A stretch of DNA of 64,000 nucleotides from Prevotella sp. P3-122 (lineage in GTDB: Bacteria; Bacteroidota; Bacteroidia; Bacteroidales; Bacteroidaceae): assembly GCF_002251365.1 (NCBI RefSeq), contig NZ_NPJH01000030.1, forward strand, positions 62,001 through 126,000. Direction: 5' to 3'. Made by a program: the position numbers and the translations under genes. The notes beneath the pieces are model-generated. The model was not told the origin of the DNA, made no database searches, and worked only from the letters and a program-made list of their open reading frames with translations. Positions within the stretch are counted from its first letter, which is position 1; every line of letters begins with the position of its first letter. Below are positions 17,515 through 25,030 of this stretch, piece after piece.

Positions 17515-18300
17515 ATAGTCATCATCGGCAAGAAGATCAGAAACCTCAAGGCGGTGTTTCTGAACGTAGCGGCCAACGGCATGAACGTAGGGGGTGTCAA
17601 AGAATGTCTCTCCCAACGCCTTGTTGACTACCCACATGACCTTGCCCATGTGCAGGTCCTTCTCTATCTGCGTGCGGCTGTCGTAATTGTCCATCGGATA
17701 GATGCTGAGAAGGTAGAAGGCAAGGCTTTCGGGAACGATATACTTCCTGGTCATACTCTTGCGCTGGTCGGCCGTGTAGTATTTCTGATAAAGAGGATAG
17801 TCTGCCCCCATATACTTGTCGAGCGAGATACCAATCATCTTCTCGCCTATGACGATGCTCTGGTCCAGAGCACCTATCTGTGCGTATATATTGGGGACCG
17901 GAAGGTTGGGAAGCAACTCGGTAAGCTTGTCAAACGACTTGCGGAACCGCATGTTTATGTCGTTCATGTTGGCGTATTCCGCCTCCACGTCGGCTATGAG
18001 TGTCTGCAAGACGGAGTCCTGATAGAAACGCAGAAAACGAGTGCTGATGTCGGGGTCGCTTACCTCTCCGAGCCTGAGCATCTTCTCCACGAGAGTCCTC
18101 GTCTCAATGGGATAGTCCATGTTCATCTGCTGCAAGGCCGAGAAGTCACCCGTTGTGAGATACCTGCTCTCAAGCCTGTCATAACGAGAAACCTCGATGA
18201 GTGAGTACTCATCGTTGTCGTCATAGGGCTTGAGCTTCAGCTCACATGCCGAACAGAGGAATATGACGGAAAACAATATGTAGAATATTTTTCGTGGCAA
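17482..18300 (-). CDS. GldB-like gliding-motility lipoprotein family
   Basis: A 272-aa lipoprotein: signal peptide with lipobox LCSAC (Cys19). The body matches the GldB family: RYDxLE-like opening, MVEKM-like helix, PNIYAQIGALDQSIVIGEKMIGISLDKYMG in the centre (metallopeptidase-like fold) and the end HRLEVSDLLADDDYSHFP. In flavobacteria GldB is needed for gliding and type IX secretion, but Prevotella-type bacteria carry homologues without gliding, so the role here is open. It is preceded by a good promoter at 18385-18354. Confidence 0.7.
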   Translation of the reverse strand: MPRKIFYILFSVIFLCSACELKLKPYDDNDEYSLIEVSRYDRLESRYLTTGDFSALQQMNMDYPIETRTLVEKMLRLGEVSDPDISTRFLRFYQDSVLQTLIADVEAEYANMNDINMRFRKSFDKLTELLPNLPVPNIYAQIGALDQSIVIGEKMIGISLDKYMGADYPLYQKYYTADQRKSMTRKYIVPESLAFYLLSIYPMDNYDSRTQIEKDLHMGKVMWVVNKALGETFFDTPYVHAVGRYVQKHRLEVSDLLADDDYSHFPTVRGGK

Positions 18301-18353
18301 CTTACAGTAACTGGTTTTTTTGTCTATTATATATTATATAATGTATCCTGTTG

Positions 18354-18385
18354 CAAAAGTACTAAAAAATATTGTAAACAGCAAA
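18354..18385 (-). promoter_or_regulatory. Promoter of the GldB-like gene
   Basis: On the minus strand TTTG (18385-18382) is followed after 20 nt by TACTTTTG (18361-18354), a full match to the Bacteroidetes TTTG/TAnnTTTG promoter. The leader to the ATG at 18300 would be about 50 nt. Confidence 0.65.
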
Positions 18386-18473
18386 CTATAGGCTAAAAAT
18401 ATTAAAAAAAATGGCACGAAAGCATAAATTAAGTTTATTTTATTGAAATATTGATTAATAATGTCTTGTTGAA

Positions 18474-18504
18474 ATTGATTTCTACGGGAAAACCATTAAC
18501 TTTG
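18474..18504 (+). promoter_or_regulatory. Promoter of the second DUF4861 gene
   Basis: ATTG at 18474-18477, a 19-nt spacer and TAACTTTG at 18497-18504 give a near-consensus promoter, with a leader of about 40 nt before the ATG at 18548. The sequence between this and the divergent GldB promoter is very A/T-rich and holds no gene. Confidence 0.65.
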
Positions 18505-18547
18505 TGATATTATCTGTTGAACAACAAAGTATATATCAAAACAAACT

Positions 18548-19786
18548 ATGAGAAGAAAAACTATATGCCTGTCTATCTCTATGATGGCAGCAGCTGTTGC
18601 TTTTGCGCAACAAACGGTAACGGTGACATTGAAGAACAATCTGAAATGCGAGCTTAATGATGTTCCCGCAACAGTAAGCCTGAAAGAATGGCCGGACACC
18701 AAGTCGGCGACTGTTGTCGCTGACGGCAAGGAGATACCATACCAGATAGACGACCTCGACAAAGACGGCAACGCCGACGAGCTGTGTTTCCTCACCAACC
18801 TCAAGGGACGGGAGACAAAGACTGTGACAGTTACTCTCAGCGACAAGACGCAGGCAAGGGAATGGACTCCGAGGACCTTTGCGGAGATAGTGTTGCGCAA
18901 CCCGTCAGTGAAGGAGAAGAACAAGCACGATATATACCTGTCGTCTATAACCATCGACAAGAGAACCACCAACCCCTACAATGTCCTGCACCACCACGGC
19001 GTGGCCTTCGAGAGCGATCTGATAGGAATGAGGATATACATGGACAAAAGACAGACCATAGACCTGTATGGCAAATTCCACAAGGGACTGGAGATAGAGC
19101 AAACGCAGTTCTATACTACAAAAGAACAGAAGGCGCAGGGATTTGGTGACGACGTGCTGTGGGTGGGCAACACCTTCGGGCTCGGCGCATTACGCGGATG
19201 GGACGGCAAGGCTCCGGCCATGCTCGAGGACGTGGAGCGCAGAACTCAGAGGATTGTCGCTACCGGACCTCTGAGAACTATCGTGGAGGTTGAGGACAAC
19301 GGATGGACCATCAGAAAAGGCGACCGCCCGGTGAATGCTACGATAAGATACACGCTCTATGCCGGGCACCGTGACTTCGACGTTGACGTCACGTTCAACA
19401 GAAACGTGGAGGAATACGATTTCTCTACTGGCATCATCAATGTAAAGAACTCCGTTGAGCTGACCGACAGAAAAGGACTCAGAGGATGCTGGGGCACCGA
19501 CTGGCCAGCGGGAACCAAGGACACCATAAACTGGAAACGAGAGACCGTGGGACTGGGAATATACGTGCCCGACGAATACCGCAAGCAGGAAATCCCGGCC
19601 AACAAAGACAACTACGCATACGTCATTGGATGCAAGGACAACCGCCTCCACTACTCGCTCACATACACAAGCGACAACGAGGATTTCGGCTACCACAGCG
19701 ACAAGGAATGGTTCGGCTTCCTGAAAGAATGGAAGAAACAAAAACAAAACCCCGTCACAATACATATAAATCAGGGTTCGCTATAA
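18548..19786 (+). CDS. Secreted DUF4861-family protein (second copy)
   Basis: A 412-aa secreted protein (signal peptide MRRKTICLSISMMAAAVAFA). It shares with the 13-14 kb protein an N-terminal beta domain (VTVTLKNNLKCELNDVPATV), a run rich in DxDGNADE (residues ~65-75), the VLHHHGVAFESDLIG segment, and the end LKEWKKQKQNPVTIHINQG. The two are clearly diverged, so they are old paralogues and not a recent duplication. A calcium-like DKDGNADEL stretch is notable. It has its own promoter and a strong terminator, so it is probably monocistronic. Confidence 0.7.
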   Translation: MRRKTICLSISMMAAAVAFAQQTVTVTLKNNLKCELNDVPATVSLKEWPDTKSATVVADGKEIPYQIDDLDKDGNADELCFLTNLKGRETKTVTVTLSDKTQAREWTPRTFAEIVLRNPSVKEKNKHDIYLSSITIDKRTTNPYNVLHHHGVAFESDLIGMRIYMDKRQTIDLYGKFHKGLEIEQTQFYTTKEQKAQGFGDDVLWVGNTFGLGALRGWDGKAPAMLEDVERRTQRIVATGPLRTIVEVEDNGWTIRKGDRPVNATIRYTLYAGHRDFDVDVTFNRNVEEYDFSTGIINVKNSVELTDRKGLRGCWGTDWPAGTKDTINWKRETVGLGIYVPDEYRKQEIPANKDNYAYVIGCKDNRLHYSLTYTSDNEDFGYHSDKEWFGFLKEWKKQKQNPVTIHINQGSL

Positions 19787-19893
19787 TGAAACTAATAGAG
19801 CATGACTATCTTCGCCACACATTATTTATACTGAGTTCATACCTTTATATTGACAACCGAAAACTTGGCAAGGTAACAAACTGCTAACAAACA

Positions 19894-19926
19894 AAATTGG
19901 GAAGCCACCCCGTGACTTCCCAATTT
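19894..19926. terminator. Bidirectional terminator hairpin
   Basis: AAATTGGGAAG (19894-19904) and CTTCCCAATTT (19916-19926) form a perfect 11-bp stem. It is flanked by A-rich sequence on the left and ATTTTG on the right, and it lies between the plus-strand DUF4861 gene and the minus-strand tRNA-Ser, so it can serve both. Confidence 0.8.
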
Positions 19927-19932
19927 ATTTTG

Positions 19933-20021
19933 CGGAAGATGAGGGATTCAAACCCCCGATACCCGGAAAAGGGTATACCGGATTTCGAGTCCAGCGCATT
20001 CGGTCACTCTGCCAATCTTCC
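19933..20021 (-). tRNA. tRNA-Ser (CGA)
   Basis: An 89-nt class II tRNA. The acceptor GGAAGAT pairs with ATCTTCC plus discriminator G; the anticodon loop CTCGAAA has anticodon CGA; a long variable arm (GTATACCC...GGGTATC) is present; and the T arm is GGGTTTGAATCCC. CCA is not encoded. The accessory region starts on its 5' side, which is not the side normally used by tRNA-targeting integrases. Confidence 0.95.
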
Positions 20022-20398
20022 TTTTACGGCTGCAAAAGTAGCAATAATCTCGGAAACCACCAAACTTTTTCAAACATTATTATTGTCTGTACAAGATTTT
20101 TATGCCTCTCGCATATCGCATTTAGTGACAAAATGTACATTTATACCTAATATTTTCAAATTCTCTCTTTATTTGTTTCTTTTATACCTATTTTAATAGT
20201 AGGAGGTGGGTTCCTGATAGTATTGATTGAAAAACAATATTTCCATAATTTTATACGCTATACGAGTCAATCTGTCTCTAAAAACCGCTTAATTGTAACT
20301 TTTAGATAATAAAACCTTAAATTTAGTTGCTATTTGTTTACGGTATTAAAATATATTTCTTAACTTTGCGCCATCATTGAGACTTAAGAGAGTAATTT

Positions 20399-20831
20399 AT
20401 GAAAAGAATGTACTTTGACATGTATTCAGGCCAAGCCCTATCAGAGCTTCATCGGTATAGGGCGGTAATGTTTAGCCCGACTGTATTCTGTATTTAACTG
20501 TCGTCTGGCTTATGTAAAAGCTGGACGAACATAGGACCTTGGCGCCAGAGGAGACTATAATAGCACAATAGGTCCTTACTATTCCGAAGCACTCGACGCT
20601 GACTACAGCTGTACCATCTACGCCTACCTCTACAACCTTGAAAACGTCTTTCTTGGCAGTGGCTACGACTGCATCACATGGAACACGGCCGACATGACAG
20701 GCATTGAGAATGTCACAACCACCCTCTCCACCACGTCCGGCGACATCTACGACCTCAGTGGCAGGAAGTTGTCAACAGTATCAGCCGCCAAGGGTATATA
20801 CATACGCAACGGAAAGAAATACGTGAGATAA
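20399..20831 (+). pseudogene. Decayed secreted-protein gene: short 5' ORF and C-terminal fragment
   Basis: A TAACTTTG box at 20361-20368 precedes a 32-codon ORF (20399-20497, MKRMYFDMYSGQALSELHRY...) that matches nothing I know. From 20535 a different frame stays open to TAA at 20829-20831 without a suitable start. It encodes YSCTIYAYLYNLENVFLGSG and then GIENVTTT...YDLSGRKLSTVSAAKGIYI...KKYVR, nearly identical to the end of the pectate lyase at 12.2-12.3 kb. The stop at 20532-20534 and the lack of a catalytic domain mark a broken copy of a secreted enzyme's 3' end. Confidence 0.75.
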
Positions 20832-20847
20832 TACGCCAATACACCAT

Positions 20848-20883
20848 ACGGGCAGTACTACCTTCCGAGGTCGTACTGCCCGT
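20848..20883 (+). terminator. Terminator copied with the gene remnant
   Basis: ACGGGCAGTAC (20848-20858) pairs with GTACTGCCCGT (20873-20883) and is followed by TTCTCTTTTT. Stem and loop closely resemble the hairpin at 12371-12405, so the terminator was duplicated together with the coding end. Confidence 0.75.
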
Positions 20884-20960
20884 TCTCTTTTTATGAGTCA
20901 TGTTCTGGCTCAGTGGAAATACATAAGAAGGATTCCTAAATGAAAGCGCCTTTACGCTAT

Positions 20961-21082
20961 GCAATGCTTTGCGAGGACAGATGCAAAGCTTTGCGTTGGC
21001 AATTGCAAAGCTTTGCGTTGGCGATTGCAAAGCTTTGCGTTGGTGATTGCAAAGCTTTGCGTTGGTGATTGCAAAGCTTTGC
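20961..21082. repeat. Tandem palindrome array, 22-bp period, six units
   Basis: The 12-bp palindrome GCAAAGCTTTGC starts at 20983, 21005, 21027, 21049 and 21071, always 22 bp apart; a one-mismatch unit GCAATGCTTTGC starts at 20961, again 22 bp earlier. The 10-nt spacers are related (GTTGGCAATT, GTTGGCGATT, GTTGGTGATT twice) except the first. Because 22 is not a multiple of three, the array produces repetitive open frames on the minus strand that are not genes. The flanks up to 21564 hold no gene that I can see. Confidence 0.9.
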
Positions 21083-21564
21083 GTGATCTTTGTTTCATAT
21101 TGATTCAAATAGGTAAGGAAAAGAAAGGATGAGGTAACACTTTGTGGCAAAAAGGGGATTTCTTAGGCAGCTTTTATTTTAAAAGCTGGTCCTCACCGCT
21201 TTTTTCTGAAAAAATTACGCTAAAATCTGCCGAATAGCTTAAAATGAGCGATTTATGAGTGTTTTACCTCAATGGAGGTAATGATTTAGCAACGGTTCTA
21301 ATTTCTGCAATGTGCATACGTTTGCTTGTCAAACAACTCTTGTCGGTTGCAAAAGTACAACAAAAACTTCGGCTCGCAAAAATATAGTTTATCTTTTATG
21401 ATTTATTTTCAGTTATGATTAGATAATTTCAACTGAGTTTACAAATGTACTTCGCAACTTGCCTGTTAGTTCTTGATGCGCAATTATATGTAGCTAAAAT
21501 GTTAAAAATGTAGCATAAGATGGCTTTTTATCGCTAATGTTTCTTTTTTACGAAACAATATGAG

Positions 21565-21572
21565 TATCTTTG
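21565..21572 (+). promoter_or_regulatory. -7 box of the toxin-antitoxin pair
   Basis: TATCTTTG matches TAnnTTTG and lies 18 nt before the toxin ATG at 21591. The -33 element is not evident. It overlaps the TTG at about 21570 that would otherwise extend the toxin frame, so that longer start is unlikely. Confidence 0.45.
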
Positions 21573-21590
21573 TCAACCAAAAAGAATAAT

Positions 21591-21929
21591 ATGGCACAAA
21601 ATATCTTCCGACTTGTCTTGACAGACGAGGCACAGGACTTCATTGAGAGTTTACCCGAAACGGTATCTTACAAGATATACTACAACATCAAGCGTATTGC
21701 AGGAGGAGAACGCAAAAAGGAACTTTTCAAGAAGTTGGAAAATTCGGAGATATGGGAGTTCCGTACATTATATAATAAGACTGCTTATCGGCTTTTTGCC
21801 TTTTGGGATAGGGACAAAGAGACATTGGTGATTGCCACTCACGGTATCATCAAGAAAACTCAAAAGACACCAAGTAAGGAAATTGCGAAAGCAGAAGCAA
21901 TCAGAAAAGAATATTTCAAAAACAAGTAA
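21591..21929 (+). CDS. RelE/HigB-type toxin
   Basis: A 112-aa basic protein with the RelE/ParE fold pattern of the HigB/Gp49 subgroup: the first helix TDEAQDFIESLPETV, then ELFKKLENSEIWEFRTLYN, KTAYRLFAFWDRDKETLVIATHG (central strands) and IIKKTQKTPSKEIAKAE at the end. Such toxins cleave ribosome-bound mRNA. The ATG at 21591 is preferred because the longer frame starts inside the promoter. It precedes its antitoxin by 2 bp, the toxin-first order of higBA loci. Confidence 0.88.
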   Translation: MAQNIFRLVLTDEAQDFIESLPETVSYKIYYNIKRIAGGERKKELFKKLENSEIWEFRTLYNKTAYRLFAFWDRDKETLVIATHGIIKKTQKTPSKEIAKAEAIRKEYFKNK

Positions 21930-21931
21930 TT

Positions 21932-22261
21932 ATGGCACAGATGAATCTTACTCCATTGGATGATGTTCTTGACAAGCATTTCGGTAAAATAGGCACTCCA
22001 AAACGTGACGCTTTTGAAAGTGATGTGGATGATGCGTTGCATGCTTATCGTTTGGGAGAAGCCATCAAGAAAGCTCGTATTGAACAGAACTTGACCCAAG
22101 AACAGTTGGGTGAGCGTATCGGTGTGAAAAGAGCGCAGATTTCTCGCTTGGAAAGAGGTTATAGCATAACCATCCCAACAATGAGAAGAGTTTTCAAGGC
22201 TCTTGGTGTTGTAACTGCAACCATAGACTTGGGCATCGCAGGAAAAGTGGCATTGTGGTAA
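21932..22261 (+). CDS. HigA-type antitoxin, XRE helix-turn-helix
   Basis: A 109-aa protein. Residues ~45-100 form an XRE-family helix-turn-helix (IKKARIEQNLTQEQLGERIG, then KRAQISRLERG), preceded by a region likely to wrap the toxin. It should neutralise the RelE-like toxin and repress the shared promoter at 21565. The two genes are 2 bp apart and end at a strong terminator. Confidence 0.88.
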   Translation: MAQMNLTPLDDVLDKHFGKIGTPKRDAFESDVDDALHAYRLGEAIKKARIEQNLTQEQLGERIGVKRAQISRLERGYSITIPTMRRVFKALGVVTATIDLGIAGKVALW

Positions 22262-22274
22262 ATAGTAATAGCAT

Positions 22275-22310
22275 AAAGTCCTTTCTGTTGGCAAAAACAG
22301 AAAGGACTTT
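22275..22310. terminator. Bidirectional terminator between higA and the lipoprotein gene
   Basis: AAAGTCCTTTCTGTT (22275-22289) and AACAGAAAGGACTTT (22296-22310) form a perfect 15-bp stem with a 6-nt loop. It separates convergent genes and can end both transcripts. Confidence 0.85.
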
Positions 22311-22315
22311 GTTGC

Positions 22316-22828
22316 TTACTTTAACTCTATCTCTATACTTTTGTTGGGCAGAAAAGAGGCTTTTCCTTCATAAAGTGGTTGGGTTGAATCATATTTGCCT
22401 GCGAAATCAGAGAGATAGACAGCCAAATGATAACCGTCAGTTGTTAAATTTGACAGCTTAAAACTCACATTGTAGTTGCACATACAATCTGCCTCAATCG
22501 TGGAATCCCCCAAAGGAATCAATACTATACGGATTTCTCCGTCTTGTGAATATACTTGCGGTTGAAACCCATTTACCGCACAATTGGCTTGGAGACCTGC
22601 CACTTCGAAATGAGCAACACCTTTTGCATCAACAGAAACCGACATCTGTGTAGGCTTTTCTTTTTCTGCTTTATAATATTCAGGACGACTTTCTGTTGCT
22701 GAGAAGGAAGAAATACAGCCAGAGTTTACCACATCACTCATTCTTACCTGCTCCATGACATTCTGTTCCGTAGAACAAGCTCCCATTGCCATAGCAGCCA
22801 TAACTAAAAATACAACTTGTTTAACCAT
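22316..22828 (-). CDS. Uncharacterised lipoprotein
   Basis: A 170-aa lipoprotein: signal peptide MVKQVVFLVMAAMAMGAC with the lipid-carrying Cys18. The mature part is mostly beta and contains additional cysteines (SGCISS, ANCAVN and a paired CMC in ADCMCNYNVSFKLSNL). I do not recognise a family. It is the last gene of a minus-strand run after the frameshifted oxidoreductase (gap 14 bp), so it may be a surface component of the same system. Confidence 0.6.
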   Translation of the reverse strand: MVKQVVFLVMAAMAMGACSTEQNVMEQVRMSDVVNSGCISSFSATESRPEYYKAEKEKPTQMSVSVDAKGVAHFEVAGLQANCAVNGFQPQVYSQDGEIRIVLIPLGDSTIEADCMCNYNVSFKLSNLTTDGYHLAVYLSDFAGKYDSTQPLYEGKASFLPNKSIEIELK

Positions 22829-22842
22829 AACTATATCTATTT

Positions 22843-23888
22843 TTAATTTTGAATTGAACGAATTGACTCAATCAACTTATAAGTATCGATTATTGCTTCT
22901 AACGATTGTTCTGGGGAACTCTTTCGTTTCTCTACAGCATCGACAAAACTTTTGATGGTATCAAAGTAGCCTTGTGTAACTATCTGATTATTACGGATAG
23001 TTGGCACGAAATTATTTCTGTCGAATAAATTAACATCGACCCTCTTTTGTTGATAGACTTTCTCGATAGGTACGCCCATCAACGTAGATTGCTTACCTTT
23101 ATATATCAAACTCTCCATCTGCTCCATTTCAAAGATACCAGATGAAGTGTTTACCGTCATGCACTCTTTTGCATCATCCAGGAATAACCAGTTGACAGTT
23201 CTAAAACACCTGTAGCTTTTTCGTGTTCGAGTACCAACATAAGTGTATGATGCTCTATCCAGCCAGCAAACTTAACTTCTGCCTTTCCGAATAGAAACGT
23301 CACGTAATCCAATGGATGAACGAAAAGATCCAACATCGCATCACCTTCAGGATATGACCCTGTAAGATATTTGAGATTGTAGCTCATTCTTCCCTTGCAC
23401 TTCTGTAATTTCTTTTTTAGGATACGGATGACGGGGGCATTCCGCTTTTGCAATCCAACAGTTACTTGCGGAAAGCCGGCCGCTTTTCTCATTCCGATTA
23501 GTTGCAACAGTTCGTCTTCACTCTGGCATGGAGGCTTTTCTATAAATAGAGCCTTGTCACTCTTGATAACCTCCGAAGCTATCGTGAAATGAGATTTTGG
23601 AGAAACCGACACAAACACGCCCTTAATGTCATCATCATGCAAAATATCATCTAAAGATGTTGTCGCACAGACATTGGGATAAGCCGCTTCTATGAACGGT
23701 AACTTGTCTTCTGACTTGCAGCAAATATATTTCAATGGAACATGAAGATAGTTCAGAACAGGGTACAGATTATTTGTACTATGGTTACCAATGCCCACAA
23801 AAGCATAATTGCCACCATATATCTGCTTCAACTGCCTCATGCTCCTTATCCGCTTATAACGTTCGATGATGTTCTTTATATATTCCAT
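22843..23888 (-). pseudogene. Gfo/Idh/MocA-family oxidoreductase split by a one-base frameshift
   Basis: Two consecutive frames make one protein. 23888-23157 (243 aa) has the Rossmann opening YAFVGIGNHSTNN, the VFVSVSPKSH and ALFIEKPP strands, and the substrate domain with FVHPLDYVTFLFG. It ends oddly with YSWMMQKSA. The next frame, 23160-22843 (105 aa), resumes with the missing C-terminal strands. Adding one G to the GG of TCCTGGATGATG (about 23179) restores YSWDDAKECMTVN and a single ~347-aa protein. The family oxidises or epimerises sugars with NAD(P). An ATGA overlap at the break could still allow two polypeptides. A sequencing error is possible. Confidence 0.8.
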
Positions 23889-24955
23889 TAGCTATTAATT
23901 CGATTTATGTATTCCCTATATGTTTCATTAACGTTGTTTGTCCATTGATATTTTCCGTAAACGACTTGAATAATCTTTTTTGGCAGAAATCTTTCAAGGT
24001 TTCGCAGCAATATCAAATCATATTTGCGATGGAAATTGATCCAACAGGCATTGCATTCCTTCGAGTATCTGCATTGCTCCTTATGTGCGAATCTCGAATT
24101 GAATATATCATCCAGCGAATGTGTATGGATGTTGCCAAGCTTCACATCGAGATTCTGGCATAGTGGAACATCGCCATTCGAGTGAATCACCAATTCGCTA
24201 AAGATACTTTGGCAACGCAATTTGAGATTACCGTTTCGCCATTCTTCATACAAGGCTACAAAATCAAAATTTTCTTCTGTATCATGTATGTTCTGAGGTA
24301 TATCTTGAATGTAATTTTCAAAATCTACAGAAAGAAGCTCTGCCGTAGTATCAAAGAAATCCATCGTTCCATAAATTCCGATTCTCACGTCAATGTCATA
24401 TTCCTTTGCCACCTCTATGACATATCTCATATCAGAAAAGGAATTCCAGGGTGACAGGCAGAACATGAGGGAGATAGGAACCTCATCTCTCACCGCTTTC
24501 ACAACCTCTATTACCTTATCATGCCCATTGCATCCTCTCATGCTCTTGTATGTTTCCTTATCACCATCAAGAGATACATACAAATGAGCAGGATGAAACT
24601 TTCTCACGGCATCTATCACTTTTTGGGGATTTAAGCAGTTGGATAGTAATGTATAATTGGGATGGTTCTCCTTAAACCACTCCATTATTACATCTGCCTC
24701 AGGATGAAGCAGGAACTCCCCACCTTCCAATCCAACTACCGTATGCTGAGAGATGCATTTACTGCGCATAATTTCCCTGATGTCTTTAAAAGAAAGATGC
24801 TCTACTGGTTTTTGCCAAATTGAGCAATGCTTGCAACGAGATTGGCATTTTGTTGTGGAATACAACATTAACGTACTCAGCATCTTGTGCCGAGGACGTA
24901 ACATATTGTTGAGGTACATAACCCCATTTCGTATATAGTCTTTTGTCTTGTACAT
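23888..24955 (-). CDS. Radical SAM/SPASM-like enzyme
   Basis: A 355-aa cytoplasmic enzyme. The cluster motif TTKCQSRCKHCSIW (CxxxCxxC) is at about residues 37-46, GLEGGEFLLHP and VSLDGDKETYKSMRG follow as in the SPASM group, and a C-terminal cysteine set (PLCQNLD, CRYSKECNACW) could bind a second cluster. SPASM enzymes modify peptides, proteins or sugars; the target here is unknown and no precursor peptide is evident. The stop and the next gene's ATG share a base (TAATG), so the enzyme and the Gfo/Idh/MocA protein are translated together and probably act in one pathway. Confidence 0.85.
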   Translation of the reverse strand: MYKTKDYIRNGVMYLNNMLRPRHKMLSTLMLYSTTKCQSRCKHCSIWQKPVEHLSFKDIREIMRSKCISQHTVVGLEGGEFLLHPEADVIMEWFKENHPNYTLLSNCLNPQKVIDAVRKFHPAHLYVSLDGDKETYKSMRGCNGHDKVIEVVKAVRDEVPISLMFCLSPWNSFSDMRYVIEVAKEYDIDVRIGIYGTMDFFDTTAELLSVDFENYIQDIPQNIHDTEENFDFVALYEEWRNGNLKLRCQSIFSELVIHSNGDVPLCQNLDVKLGNIHTHSLDDIFNSRFAHKEQCRYSKECNACWINFHRKYDLILLRNLERFLPKKIIQVVYGKYQWTNNVNETYREYINRINS

Positions 24956-25030
24956 GCGTCATAAGAAACTTTTGTGCTTCTATCATTAAAGATACACCAA
25001 AAGTTCCAAAGACTGCATGAGGCATTGTTT

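Noticed and set aside
20961..21082. CRISPR array
   Set aside because: Units are 12-bp palindromes with 10-nt near-identical spacers; CRISPR repeats and spacers are longer, spacers are unique, and no cas genes are present.
20755..21150. 131-codon minus-strand ORF with QSFA/NAKLC repeats
   Set aside because: It is produced by the 22-bp palindrome array and crosses the remnant's terminator; there is no sign of selection for the protein.
23157..23180. Programmed ribosomal frameshift in the oxidoreductase gene
   Set aside because: No slippery heptamer or downstream structure is evident at the break; a simple base loss or sequencing error explains it better.
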